A stretch of 37,580 nucleotides of DNA from a delta proteobacterium NaphS2 (GCA_000179315.1 ADZZ01000343.1:1-37580); one strand, 5' to 3'. Shown: positions 25,313 through 34,132, counted from the first letter of the stretch. The notes: generated by a model from the letters alone, not told the origin. Made by a program: numbers and translations.

Positions 25313-25346
25313 CCTTTCGAATCTCTGCTGATCCGGAAGGTTTTTT
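25313..25346 (+). terminator. Intrinsic terminator after the 160-aa HMA2 gene
   Basis: CCTTTCG (25313-25319) pairs with CGGAAGG (25334-25340) over seven base pairs including one G-U, with a 14-nt loop, followed directly by six T. It separates the DUF5132-HMA2 pair from the ATPase-MetK pair. Confidence 0.6.
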
Positions 25347-25474
25347 CGTTTGCCGGGCATGGGACACGCAGCCCCAAAGGGTTGCCTCAAAGGTTTTCAG
25401 AATATTGAGAGTTGAATGATGGTGGGAATCTTTTGGGAGATCCACCGGCCGGAATCAAAAGAATATGAAAGAAT

Positions 25475-28400
25475 ATGATGGTAAACGCCGTACACACCAA
25501 TTTAGCCGGCAGAGGCAGGTTTAACGTTGAAGGACTCAAAGGATCCAGCGGTCTCAAGGACTGGCTGGAGGATAAGCTCGTTCACCAGCATGGAATGCTG
25601 AGTGCTTCCGCCAACATCGTCACCGGCAATATCCTGGTTCGGTTCGATCCCGGGAAAAATCATGAAACGGTCCGACACCTCATTAAGCATGTCATTTCCA
25701 GAATGCCGGGGCAGGACACGGGCCTTTCATCCGAACCTCCTTTGAAGCTCATCAAGAAAGAAGCGGCGGGTCCCGAAAAAACAGAACCACAGGATGACGA
25801 AAGACTGTTTGCACTGAGACAGAAAGTCAAGGACGTTCTTTCACCCATTCATCCCCAACCCATTGAAAAATGGCACACCTTGACGGTTGAGCAGGTTCAG
25901 GCATCCGTCAATTCACGACTCGATCTGGGAATCACCCTGAAGCAGTTCCAAAACCGCATCAAGCGTTACGGTCCCAATGCGCTGCCGGAGTCAAAACCGA
26001 GGTCACGGTGGGAAATCTTTACCGGCCAGTTCTTTTCCCTTCCAACGGCGCTATTAGGGGCTGCCGCCGGCGTATCGCTTTTGACCGGCGGCCTTCTGGA
26101 CGCCGTGATCATCATGGGTGTTGTGGTGGCCAACGCCGGAATCGGATATGCCACCGAAAGCGAAGCGGAAAAGACCATCCAATCGCTTAAGCAGGCGGTT
26201 CACCCTTCGTCTCAAGTGATTCGGGATGGACTGCTACAAATAATCCCCGTGGAAAATGTGGTGATCGGCGATCTTCTGGTTCTGAAACCGGGTACCTATG
26301 TGGGGGCGGACAGTCGAATCATTCAGGCGGATCGTCTCAGCATCGATGAGTCGGCGCTCACCGGCGAAAGCATGCCGGTCTACAAAAAACCGGGCGCCCT
26401 TCGGTTGGAAAACATGCCGGTGGCCGACCGGGTGAACATGGTGTTTCGCGGTACTCTGGTGACCGGCGGGGAAGGATTGGCCATGGTGGTGGCAACGGGG
26501 GCATATACGGAGATCGGACGGCTTCAGATGCTCCTCGACAACACCTTGCGGCCCGAGTCGCCCATGGAGCGAAAGCTGAGGGTCATGGGCAACCAACTGG
26601 TAATTATAAGCGGGGGCATCTGCGGAATTGTTTTTGTTTTGGGCTTTCTACGAGGATACGGTTTCCTTCAGATGTTGCGCATGGGGATATCGCTGGCGGC
26701 CGCCGCCGTACCCGAAGGACTGCCGGCCGCCGCCACCATTAATTTTGCCCTGGGCATTCGGAAGATGCGGCAGCATAACGTACTGGTGCGTCATCTTCAG
26801 GCCATCGAGACCCTTGGATCGGTTCAAACCGTATGCCTCGATAAAACCGGTACCATCACCGAGAACAAGATGACGGTGGTGACCTGTTATGTGGATTTTG
26901 AACGGCTTCACGTGACCGAGCACCGGTTTGCCACGGAAAATGGTCCCGTCTCGCCCCTTGACAATTCTGAAATCAAAAAGCTGGCCTCTGTTGTTGGGCT
27001 CTGCAATGAATCGCGCATCATCGGCGGAAACGGCGATGGCACCTATGAATTGGAAGGTTCTCCCACGGAAAACGCCCTGGTCCATTTTGCCATTCGGGCG
27101 GGGCTGGATGTGGGAGACTTGAGAGAAAAATATCCCATTAAGAAAGTCAACTACAGGGCCGAAAACCGCCTTTATATGAGCACTCTCCATGGAACACCCA
27201 AAGGCGGCACAAAATTGGCCGTAAAGGGAAACCCGGCAGGGGTCCTTGAACTCTGCAAATGGCACATGATCAACGGCAAACGTTTGGCGCTCACCGAGGA
27301 GGTTCGGCTCAGGCTGGAAACCGAGAATGAACGAATGGCCGGTGAATCCTTGAGGGTCCTCGGCGTGGCCTGTGCCGAAAGCGAAAACGGCGTCGAACTG
27401 GAGGCATTGGAAGGTGAGTTAACCTGGATCGGATTCGTGGGCATGGTGGATCCCATAAGGGAAGGCGTGGCCGAGCTGATTCAGGCCTTTCACGGGGCCG
27501 GGATCGAAACGGTGATGATCACCGGGGATCAAAGCCCCACCGCCTATGCGGTGGCCAAGAAACTGAATCTCAGCCAGGATGACGACCTGACCATCATGGA
27601 TTCCATGGAATTCACCAGCGTTCAGCCGGATGTCATGGAAGCCCTTGCTCAGAAAGTCCACGTGTTTTCAAGGGTTACGCCGGCCCACAAGCTGCAGATC
27701 GTGCAGGCGTTTCAGGGGGCGGGACAGACGGTGGCCATGACAGGCGACGGCATCAACGATGCGCCGGCGCTTAAAGCCGCCGACATGGCCATTGCCATGG
27801 GGCACGGCGGAACCGATGTGGCCCGGGAGGTGGCGGATGTCGTACTGGAGGATGACAGCCTCGAAACCCTCATTATCGCCGTTGCCAACGGACGTAACAC
27901 CTACAAGAACATCCGGAAGTCCGTCCATTTTTTTCTCTCCACCAATTTGAGCGAAATCATGGTGATGTTTTCAGCCATAGCTTTCGGCATCGGGTTTCCC
28001 TTGAATGTCATGCAACTTCTCTGGATCAACATCATTTCCGACATTTTCCCGGGGCTTGCGCTTTCCATGGGCGATCCCGATCCGGACGTTTTAAAGGAAC
28101 CCCCCAGGGATCCGGACGCGCCCCTTTTTGATAGCCGGGATTTCAAGGAAATGGCTTATGAATCAGGCGTCATCAGTGCCGCCACCATGGGTGCCTACGG
28201 CGTGGGTATAGGAGTCTACGGCATGGGCGCCAAAGCAACCTCCCTGGCGTTTCAGAGTCTTACCTTCGGACAGTTGCTTCATGCCATCAGTTGTCGATCG
28301 GATTCGCTGGGAATTTTCAGCAAGAACAAACCCCCATCCAATCCCTATCTCAACGTGGCCATCGGTGGTTCACTGGCGCTTCAGGTGCTGACCATGGTGA

Positions 28401-28540
28401 TTCCCGGCTTCAGGCAGCTTCTCGGGGTGGCCCCCCTGAACCTCTTTGACGTGGCGGTGATTTCTGGAAGCTCGGTTCTGCCGCTTGTGATCAATGAAAC
28501 CAGAAAAGAAAAAAAGAGAAAGGTGGACGATGAGAGATAA
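25475..28540 (+). CDS. P2-type cation-transporting ATPase with N-terminal HMA2-like domain
   Basis: A 1021-aa P-type ATPase. An N-terminal HMA2-like module (LAGRGRFNVEGLKG, then ANIVTGNILVRFDPGK) precedes a complete P2/Ca-ATPase-like pump. Its cation ATPase N-terminal domain begins near 135 (TVEQVQASVNSRL). Actuator TGES is near 294, PEGLPAAATINFALG in helix 4, DKTGTITENKMTV with the phosphorylated Asp near 456, and GDGINDAPALK near 756. Late helices contain LLWINIISDIFPGLALSMGDPD. Unlike the P1B enzyme at 20403 it keeps all catalytic residues. The PEGL helix suggests Ca, Mn or another hard cation rather than Cu or Zn. The start has a weak ribosome binding site. Its stop overlaps the MetK-like start. 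Confidence 0.9.
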   Translation: MMVNAVHTNLAGRGRFNVEGLKGSSGLKDWLEDKLVHQHGMLSASANIVTGNILVRFDPGKNHETVRHLIKHVISRMPGQDTGLSSEPPLKLIKKEAAGPEKTEPQDDERLFALRQKVKDVLSPIHPQPIEKWHTLTVEQVQASVNSRLDLGITLKQFQNRIKRYGPNALPESKPRSRWEIFTGQFFSLPTALLGAAAGVSLLTGGLLDAVIIMGVVVANAGIGYATESEAEKTIQSLKQAVHPSSQVIRDGLLQIIPVENVVIGDLLVLKPGTYVGADSRIIQADRLSIDESALTGESMPVYKKPGALRLENMPVADRVNMVFRGTLVTGGEGLAMVVATGAYTEIGRLQMLLDNTLRPESPMERKLRVMGNQLVIISGGICGIVFVLGFLRGYGFLQMLRMGISLAAAAVPEGLPAAATINFALGIRKMRQHNVLVRHLQAIETLGSVQTVCLDKTGTITENKMTVVTCYVDFERLHVTEHRFATENGPVSPLDNSEIKKLASVVGLCNESRIIGGNGDGTYELEGSPTENALVHFAIRAGLDVGDLREKYPIKKVNYRAENRLYMSTLHGTPKGGTKLAVKGNPAGVLELCKWHMINGKRLALTEEVRLRLETENERMAGESLRVLGVACAESENGVELEALEGELTWIGFVGMVDPIREGVAELIQAFHGAGIETVMITGDQSPTAYAVAKKLNLSQDDDLTIMDSMEFTSVQPDVMEALAQKVHVFSRVTPAHKLQIVQAFQGAGQTVAMTGDGINDAPALKAADMAIAMGHGGTDVAREVADVVLEDDSLETLIIAVANGRNTYKNIRKSVHFFLSTNLSEIMVMFSAIAFGIGFPLNVMQLLWINIISDIFPGLALSMGDPDPDVLKEPPRDPDAPLFDSRDFKEMAYESGVISAATMGAYGVGIGVYGMGAKATSLAFQSLTFGQLLHAISCRSDSLGIFSKNKPPSNPYLNVAIGGSLALQVLTMVIPGFRQLLGVAPLNLFDVAVISGSSVLPLVINETRKEKKRKVDDER

Positions 28541-29720
28541 CTTCATGTTTACGTCCGAATCGGTAACTGCCGGACATCCGGATAAGCTCTGTGACCAGAT
28601 CAGTGATGCCATCGTTGACCATTTTCTGCGACAGGACCCTTTCGCGAGGGTCCGGGCTGAATGCACGGTATCCCGCGGCATTGTCTTCATTGCGGCCCGA
28701 TTTTCGACTTCCGCAAAGGTGGATTTGCCACATGAAGCCCGAAAAGTGATCAAGCGCCTGGGATATGATCAGGAGGATTTCAATTCCAAGACCTGTAGCA
28801 TTCTGACGGCCCCGCAGGGGTTGCCGCCGCAGAAAAAGGCCCGGTTTGACGAATATGATCTGACGGAAAAGAAGATTGCCAGAATTCCCGTGGACAGTCA
28901 GGTGACCGTTTTCGGCTTTGCCTGCGATCAAACGCCGACACTGATGCCGCTCCCCATATGGTTGGCCCATAAAATGGCGAGACGTCTGGCGGCGGTTCGG
29001 GAAGAGGAGATACTCCCCTACCTCATGCCCGACGGCAAGGTCCAGGTGGGTGTGGAGTACCGAAAGGGAAAACCGTTCAGGGTCCACAGCGCCACCATCA
29101 CTGCCAGTCAGCGGAGTTCCGGAAAACCGCCCCTGAAGCGGTTAAGATCGGATATCATGGATGTTGTTTTTGCCCCCATTTTTAAAGATGAAAAGGTGAA
29201 ACCTGATAATAAAACGCGAGTATTCATTAATCCCGGCGGTGTTTTTCTGGGCGGACCTTCCCACCATTCGGGCCTCACCGGCCGAAAAAACGCCGTGGAC
29301 ACCTATGGGGAATTCTCACGGCAAAGCGGTGACGCCTTGAGTGGAAAGGATCCCATGCGCATCGATCGGGTGGGAGCGTACGCGGCCCGTTACGCAGCCA
29401 AAAATGTCGTGGCCGCCGGGCTTGCCGGCGAGTGTGAAGTGGCTTTGAGCTACTCCATCGGCATGATCAAACCGGCAAGCCTGCAGGTGAACACGTTCGG
29501 TACTTCAAAGAAGCCGGAAGAGGAGATTTTAAAACTCATCCAAACCCATTTTGATTTCAGATTGGGTGCGATCTTGAAGAAGTTTAATGTGCGGCATCTG
29601 CCGTCGCTGAACTCTCGGGGCTTCTATCGGAGACTGGCTGCCTATGGGCACGTGGGGCGTGATGATATGGATCTTCCATGGGAAAAGACCGACAAGGCGG
29701 AATTGCTGACCTCGTCATAA
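28530..29720 (+). CDS. metK: Divergent S-adenosylmethionine synthetase (MetK paralogue)
   Basis: A MetK-fold protein of 396 aa. Conserved parts include FTSESVTAGHPDK at the N-terminus (catalytic His and Asp), the DGKVQV strand, GLTGRK, SGKDPMRIDR, AYAARYAAKNVVAAGLA and WEKTDKAELL. Two active-site stretches differ from housekeeping enzymes. The GAGDQG loop before the FGFA strand is replaced by PVDSQV, and GGPMGD is GGPSHH, which removes an Asp that contacts methionine in the E. coli enzyme. The ATG at 28530 overlaps the ATPase stop by 11 bases, with AAAGGTGG upstream, so the genes are coupled. It may make SAM, use another substrate, or have lost catalysis. A MetK in this context is unusual. 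Confidence 0.82.
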   Translation: MRDNFMFTSESVTAGHPDKLCDQISDAIVDHFLRQDPFARVRAECTVSRGIVFIAARFSTSAKVDLPHEARKVIKRLGYDQEDFNSKTCSILTAPQGLPPQKKARFDEYDLTEKKIARIPVDSQVTVFGFACDQTPTLMPLPIWLAHKMARRLAAVREEEILPYLMPDGKVQVGVEYRKGKPFRVHSATITASQRSSGKPPLKRLRSDIMDVVFAPIFKDEKVKPDNKTRVFINPGGVFLGGPSHHSGLTGRKNAVDTYGEFSRQSGDALSGKDPMRIDRVGAYAARYAAKNVVAAGLAGECEVALSYSIGMIKPASLQVNTFGTSKKPEEEILKLIQTHFDFRLGAILKKFNVRHLPSLNSRGFYRRLAAYGHVGRDDMDLPWEKTDKAELLTSS

Positions 29721-29746
29721 TGGGTGAAAATGACGTTATGGTTGTA

Positions 29747-30118
29747 TCAGATCAATACAGCCAGAAAAGAAAGGCCGGTTCCTTCCAGCGCTCGTCCCAC
29801 AGCCCATCCGCAAAAGGCTTTGCTGAGCACTTCCCCGGCTTTTGAGCTTGACTCGTAAACGGCATGGTCCATGTTGAAAGCCTGGCTTTTGTCAAAATGA
29901 CCGTTTTCGGTTAAAACGGAAAGTATTCGCTCACCGAGCGATCGGCCGGGTATATATTTCACAACAATGCTGCCGGTGACGGTATTGGCACGGATGCTCT
30001 CAACACCTTCAATCTCTCTCAAAAGGGCCTGAACGCCTCTTGCCGCCTCGGGATGCCCTTTTATGGCGGGGATCTTTACCCGCAACCTTCCCGGAACGTT
30101 GTGCATGTAGTATCTCAT
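29747..30118 (-). CDS. HMA2-like domain protein, 123 aa
   Basis: A small protein with a clear HMA2-like module: VPGRLRVKIPAIKGHPE near the start, and ANTVTGSIVVKYIPGR about 40 residues later. The C-terminus is a weakly hydrophobic helix (FCGWAVGRALEGTGLSFLAVL) that could lie on or cross the membrane. The CxxC of classical HMA domains is absent. The ATG at 30118 has GGAGG at ideal spacing; the GTG five codons earlier overlaps that site. It is convergent with the MetK-like gene (26 bases apart) and lies in the same direction as the 60-aa peptide and ParA genes. Confidence 0.78.
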   Translation of the reverse strand: MRYYMHNVPGRLRVKIPAIKGHPEAARGVQALLREIEGVESIRANTVTGSIVVKYIPGRSLGERILSVLTENGHFDKSQAFNMDHAVYESSSKAGEVLSKAFCGWAVGRALEGTGLSFLAVLI

Positions 30119-30275
30119 GGTTTTTTCCTCCACTTATCGATAACATGCGGTAAAATATAAAGATCTTTTGTTAGATGGTTATTAGCGAAAAATTAAACTT
30201 CTGTTTTTCTTAAGCGAAGGGAAAAGTTAAATGAAAGGATTGAGTGTGTGATTTAAGCGCTCGGCAACTATTTCT

Positions 30276-30458
30276 TTAGATGATTTTCAAAAAGCGATTT
30301 GTGAGAAGACCGCCGATCACCCCTGCAAGGAGGCCGACGGTGATGGTAAGTGCATAATGGCCGATCCCGTGATGATCCCCGCCTTTTCGGGGAACAACGG
30401 TTTCCTTTTTGGCCAGCGGATCCTTTGCCACATCCATCAAAGCTCTCTTTTTCGTCAT
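30276..30458 (-). CDS. 60-aa single-helix membrane peptide
   Basis: Family not recognised. A basic, soluble first half (MTKKRALMDVAKDPLAKKE) precedes one glycine-zipper-like membrane helix (LTITVGLLAGVIGGLLTNRF) and a short basic end. The ATG at 30458 is chosen because GGAGGAGG lies just before it; the upstream extension would run through that site. It starts 17 bases after the ParA stop, so the two are probably co-transcribed. It may tether ParA or another partner to a membrane; this is a hypothesis from position only. Confidence 0.68.
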   Translation of the reverse strand: MTKKRALMDVAKDPLAKKETVVPRKGGDHHGIGHYALTITVGLLAGVIGGLLTNRFLKII

Positions 30459-30475
30459 GTTGTTTCCTCCTCCCG

Positions 30476-31090
30476 TCAAGTAATCTCCTCACTCAACTGC
30501 CTGATTTCGTTGGCGGCCTCGCTATGGGGTGCATATGCCAATACCGATTGACCCGATATCATGGCTTCGACGAAGGCGACCCGTTGACAAATTTCAGACT
30601 CAAACAGCGCCATGCCGTAAGTCTCAAGTGCCTCTCTTGCCTGCTTTCCCACACGGGTTCCCACGATCTTTCTACAGATCAGCAGCTTGGCTTCCAGGCG
30701 GCGGTTTCGTTTTCTGGTTTCAGGGAATAGAGAAATGGTCTCTTTGCTGGACCAAATGTCCAACGGGCTTGGCGCTATGGGAACAATGGCCAGATCCGAA
30801 ATGCCTAAAGCGGCCTGAGTGATTTCGCCGATTGCCGGAGGGGCATCAATGATCACATGGTGCGTCTTTTTGGCCAGAGATTTCCTGTCGCCCAACAACG
30901 CGGCGGATGGGCAGTGTTTCACATCGAAGGGATGATTGTTCAATATGGACTGCCACTGGAGGACGCTTCCCTGTGGGTCTGCATCCACCAGAATAACGCT
31001 GTACCCTTTTTCTGAAAGGGCGGCGGCCAGGTTTACGGCAATGGTCGTTTTGCCCACCCCTCCTTTTTGATTGACCAGACTGATGATCAT
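30476..31090 (-). CDS. parA: Orphan ParA-family ATPase
   Basis: A 204-aa ParA/MinD-type ATPase that would cycle between DNA-bound or membrane-bound dimers and free monomers. The deviant Walker A is KGGVGKT (residues about 10-16) with the signature lysine; LVDADPQGS (switch I region) and VIIDAPPAIG (Walker B) follow. Its compact size and SPLDIWSSKETI segment resemble the small plasmid ParA/ParF and McdA-like group. No ParB gene or centromere-like repeat is nearby. The ATG at 31090 (MIISLVNQKGG) is preferred to the 19-codon extension. It lies in the HMA2 cluster and is divergent from the 182-aa HMA2 gene. It may position a cellular body rather than DNA. Confidence 0.88.
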   Translation of the reverse strand: MIISLVNQKGGVGKTTIAVNLAAALSEKGYSVILVDADPQGSVLQWQSILNNHPFDVKHCPSAALLGDRKSLAKKTHHVIIDAPPAIGEITQAALGISDLAIVPIAPSPLDIWSSKETISLFPETRKRNRRLEAKLLICRKIVGTRVGKQAREALETYGMALFESEICQRVAFVEAMISGQSVLAYAPHSEAANEIRQLSEEIT

Positions 31091-31259
31091 GACGCCCTCT
31101 AGTACCTGATTTGCTAGGATAATATTTGATTGAGAATAAAGGGTCAAGGCATATTCTACAGGGCAGTCAAATTGAAAGTTTTAAATGGATTTCAGACGAT
31201 TTTATGATATTAAAAATGCTTGTGGCCATATATGATGCATCACGGAAGGAGGCGGAAAA

Positions 31260-31808
31260 ATGACAAATGACAAGAATGCAATGGGCGGCCATGCTCGGGT
31301 TGTCAGTGCCTTACCGGGAAGAATTCGCGTCAAAGTTCATCCCACAAAGCGAGACCCGGCGCTAATGAACGAGGTCAAAGAAAGCATGCGTTCGCACGAA
31401 GGGATCCATGACGTCCGTCTTAACCATAACACCGGCAGTATTACGGTCCGATACGACCACCATCGTCACACCAAAGAAGGTGTTATGAAGTTTCTGGAAG
31501 ACTTTGATACGGTGTTTCAATCTTTGGGACAGGAAGCGGAATTCACCGGTGCGGAGGACGGCTCCGAAGATGCCTTTGCAAGTGCCGGTTTTGTGGAAGC
31601 GCTTAACGATCTCAACCGGCGCATCTATGGCAAAACCGGTATTCCCGTTAACCTCAAACTCGTGATGCCGCTTCTGTTCGCAGGGGCCGGTCTGTGGTCC
31701 ATCAGCAAAAGAGGCCTGATGATCGAAGCAGTTCCGGGATGGTTGTTCCTTTGGTTTGCCTTTGATATGTTTGTAAAACTCCACCCCAGCGAAGCTGTAA
31801 AGGCTTAA
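31260..31808 (+). CDS. HMA2-like domain protein with membrane hairpin, 182 aa
   Basis: An N-terminal HMA2-like module (LPGRIRVKVHPTKRDP, then LNHNTGSITVRYDHHRH) is followed by an acidic linker (EFTGAEDGSEDAF) and a C-terminal pair of hydrophobic segments (NLKLVMPLLFAGAGLWSI and VPGWLFLWFAFDMFVKL). The second resembles the W-rich end of the 160-aa protein at 24799. His pairs in the DHHRHT stretch could bind metal; there is no CxxC. GGAAGGAGG precedes the ATG. The stop codon overlaps the PhoH stop on the other strand. Likely role: accessory or inhibitor-like partner of the ATPases, by analogy with HMA2 proteins in fez clusters. Confidence 0.78.
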   Translation: MTNDKNAMGGHARVVSALPGRIRVKVHPTKRDPALMNEVKESMRSHEGIHDVRLNHNTGSITVRYDHHRHTKEGVMKFLEDFDTVFQSLGQEAEFTGAEDGSEDAFASAGFVEALNDLNRRIYGKTGIPVNLKLVMPLLFAGAGLWSISKRGLMIEAVPGWLFLWFAFDMFVKLHPSEAVKA

Positions 31809-33106
31809 AGCAGTTTTGCACTGATCTCCGCCACCTGGGACCGCTCGCCTTTGGTCATGGTAACATGACCGCTGATGCTCTCACCCTTCAGCTTCTCCAC
31901 CAGATACGTCAGGCCGTTTCCCGCGGCATCCAGATAAGGATGATCAATCTGTTCAGGATCTCCGGTGAACACGATTTTGGTGTCTTTTCCCACACGGGTG
32001 ATCAGGGTCTTGATCATGTCGGGGCTCAAGTTCTGGGCCTCATCACACAAGATAAACTGATCGGGTATGCTGCGGCCGCGAATGTACGTCATGGTCTCCA
32101 TCTCGATGAGCCCTTTGTTCATAAATTCATCCACCAGGTGATGGCCGTCGGAGCATTTTCGAAACAAGAGATCCAGATTGTCATAGATGGGCTGCATCCA
32201 GGGCCTCAGTTTTTCATCCTTGCTTCCCGGCAGATAACCCAGGTCATTGCCGGTGGGAATGACGGGGCGCATGATTAAGAAGCGGTTGTAATCGCCGTTT
32301 TCGATGACCTTCTCAAGACCCACCGCAAGGGAAAGGAGCGTCTTTCCCGTCCCGGCGGATCCCAGCAGCGTAACCACGGGAACCGTATCATCCAATAGAA
32401 GCTCAAGCGCGAAACGCTGTTCTTTGTTCAGGGCTCTAACACCCCAGCTAACCGCATTCTCATGGATCAACGGGCGCATCCTGTCCCCGGAATAGCGGCA
32501 AAGGGCGGACTGAGAGCCGGTTTCCGAGGTTTTAAGTATAGCGAATTCGTTGGGAAAGGGTTTGGGCTCCCGTTGCCAGAAAAGGCCGCCGTTTTGATAG
32601 AATTCGTTCAGTTCCGCGGAGCTGACAAAGTATTGACGGTAGCCCGGAAAGAGGCCTTCATAATCGATTTTGTCCTGAAAAAAATCCTCCGTGGCAAGCC
32701 CCAGCACATCCGCCTTGATTCTCAAATTAAGGTCTTTGGTAACCAGGATGACCGGATCATCAAGCTCTTGGTTGAGGTTATGGGTGAGAAACAGAATCCG
32801 GTTATCATATTTTTTCGGATCAAGGCCTTCCGGGCAGGGAGTTTTACCTTCGTGGTTCACCTCCACCCGTAAGGTGCCCCCTTTTTTGAGTGGGACCCCT
32901 TCGGAAAGCTTGCCGACGGACCGCAATTTATCTAAATATCGGGATGTAATCCTGGCATTTCTGCCGATTTCATCCTGCCGTTTTTTCTGATTATCAATCT
33001 CTTCTATGACGGCAAGCGGTATGACCACATTGTTTTCCTGAAACGCAAAAAGGGCTCTTGGATTGTGTAAAAAAACGTTGGTGTCGATCACAAAGGTTTT
33101 CGGCAT
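31805..33106 (-). CDS. PIN-PhoH fusion ATPase
   Basis: A 433-aa protein with an N-terminal PIN nuclease domain (VIDTNVFLHNPRALF at residues 5-19, NVVIPLAVIEEIDNQK) and a C-terminal PhoH ATPase domain. The latter has Walker A GSAGTGKT near 250 and Walker B-like QFILCDEAQNLSPDM near 350. Such PhoH2/YlaK-type proteins unwind and cut RNA in vitro. The PIN active site Asp residues appear intact. GAGGAGC precedes the ATG. It is convergent with the 182-aa HMA2 gene with overlapping stop codons. It is widespread in bacteria, so a link to the HMA2 cluster is not required. Confidence 0.92.
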   Translation of the reverse strand: MPKTFVIDTNVFLHNPRALFAFQENNVVIPLAVIEEIDNQKKRQDEIGRNARITSRYLDKLRSVGKLSEGVPLKKGGTLRVEVNHEGKTPCPEGLDPKKYDNRILFLTHNLNQELDDPVILVTKDLNLRIKADVLGLATEDFFQDKIDYEGLFPGYRQYFVSSAELNEFYQNGGLFWQREPKPFPNEFAILKTSETGSQSALCRYSGDRMRPLIHENAVSWGVRALNKEQRFALELLLDDTVPVVTLLGSAGTGKTLLSLAVGLEKVIENGDYNRFLIMRPVIPTGNDLGYLPGSKDEKLRPWMQPIYDNLDLLFRKCSDGHHLVDEFMNKGLIEMETMTYIRGRSIPDQFILCDEAQNLSPDMIKTLITRVGKDTKIVFTGDPEQIDHPYLDAAGNGLTYLVEKLKGESISGHVTMTKGERSQVAEISAKLL

Positions 33107-33185
33107 ATCTTGTGCTCCTCATCCCACAACCCAGGCGATTTTGTCAGGATGCTTGTTTGTCCATAGTTGAGAGACCGGATGAGTG

Positions 33186-33890
33186 TCAAGTTAGTTTTCT
33201 GTTAACATCGCTGGTCTTACATTTGGACCGTTTTCCCGGAAAGAGACTGATCCCTTCCTTTTCTTCAAGATATTCCAGCAGATCCACCAGATGGTTTTGA
33301 GTTTCCGCCAACCGATAGCGGCCCGCGAGGTTTTTGGCATGGGTTGCTTTTTTTAGAGCCGTCAATGTTTGGTTGACGGCCTCGCTGTCTGCCATGGGCG
33401 GTAGGGTAAGCTCTTTTCGAAAGGTGTAGTAGGGGATGGTATCCAGTTCCACGCCATACTGCCCTTCAAAACGGTGCATGACCAGTTTGCCAAGGGCCTT
33501 CTGTTCGGGCCGGAAGAAGTTGAAAGGCCCGAGGGGGTGTTGCGGTGTTGCAAATGCATTGTGCACCGCTTCCGTAAGGCGGATCACTTCCGGATCATGT
33601 GCATGGGTGCCGTAACGGTGCATGGCAGCGACCCACCCGAAATAGCGTACGATGAGGTAGAGGGTCTCATCCGCATAGGAAGCATCGGGATATCTTTTCC
33701 TGAGCACTCGAAGGCCGTTTAATTCCAAAATATTAAAGATGCGGCTTTGAAGATCTTCGCATGCGGACAAAAATGGATAAACGTACAGGGCCACCATTTG
33801 GTGGCGTGACGCCATACGCTCCTTTTTGTGTTCGTGGGCCCACGTCCAGACTGCCCAGACCGCCGGCACAATAACGATCAACCAATTCAT
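33186..33890 (-). CDS. Membrane-anchored hypothetical protein, 234 aa
   Basis: Family not recognised. One N-terminal membrane helix (WLIVIVPAVWAVWTWAHEH) is followed by a soluble, helical domain rich in aromatic and charged residues. The landmarks LYLIVRYFGWVAAMHRYG and PFNFFRPEQKALGKL appear near residues 85 and 125. The C-terminus is basic. The helix at the start looks like a signal anchor, leaving the rest probably in the cytoplasm. GAGGA lies six bases before the ATG. It is upstream of the PhoH gene on the same strand, 79 bases away. Confidence 0.75.
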   Translation of the reverse strand: MNWLIVIVPAVWAVWTWAHEHKKERMASRHQMVALYVYPFLSACEDLQSRIFNILELNGLRVLRKRYPDASYADETLYLIVRYFGWVAAMHRYGTHAHDPEVIRLTEAVHNAFATPQHPLGPFNFFRPEQKALGKLVMHRFEGQYGVELDTIPYYTFRKELTLPPMADSEAVNQTLTALKKATHAKNLAGRYRLAETQNHLVDLLEYLEEKEGISLFPGKRSKCKTSDVNRKLT

Positions 33891-34132
33891 GAAATGTCCT
33901 CTTCTTTGTTGACGAATTCCTGATCCTGATAATGCAGACCCACATCGTTACGTAAACCTTAGAATAGTATTGAACTCGGAACCCGTCAACTTTTTTGGAC
34001 GGCGAATATCTGATTTGAGATTTTCCGGTGGTGGATTCATTTATAAGAAATAACACAAATCTAACATTTACAGAGTAAAAGCCGTCTAACGGTCATTAAC
34101 AAGATGAAGAAGAGTTGCAGAAGGATTTAACG

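Noticed and set aside
28491-29087. 198-codon minus-strand frame opposite metK
   Set aside because: It is antisense to the well conserved MetK-fold gene and has no domain or start signal.
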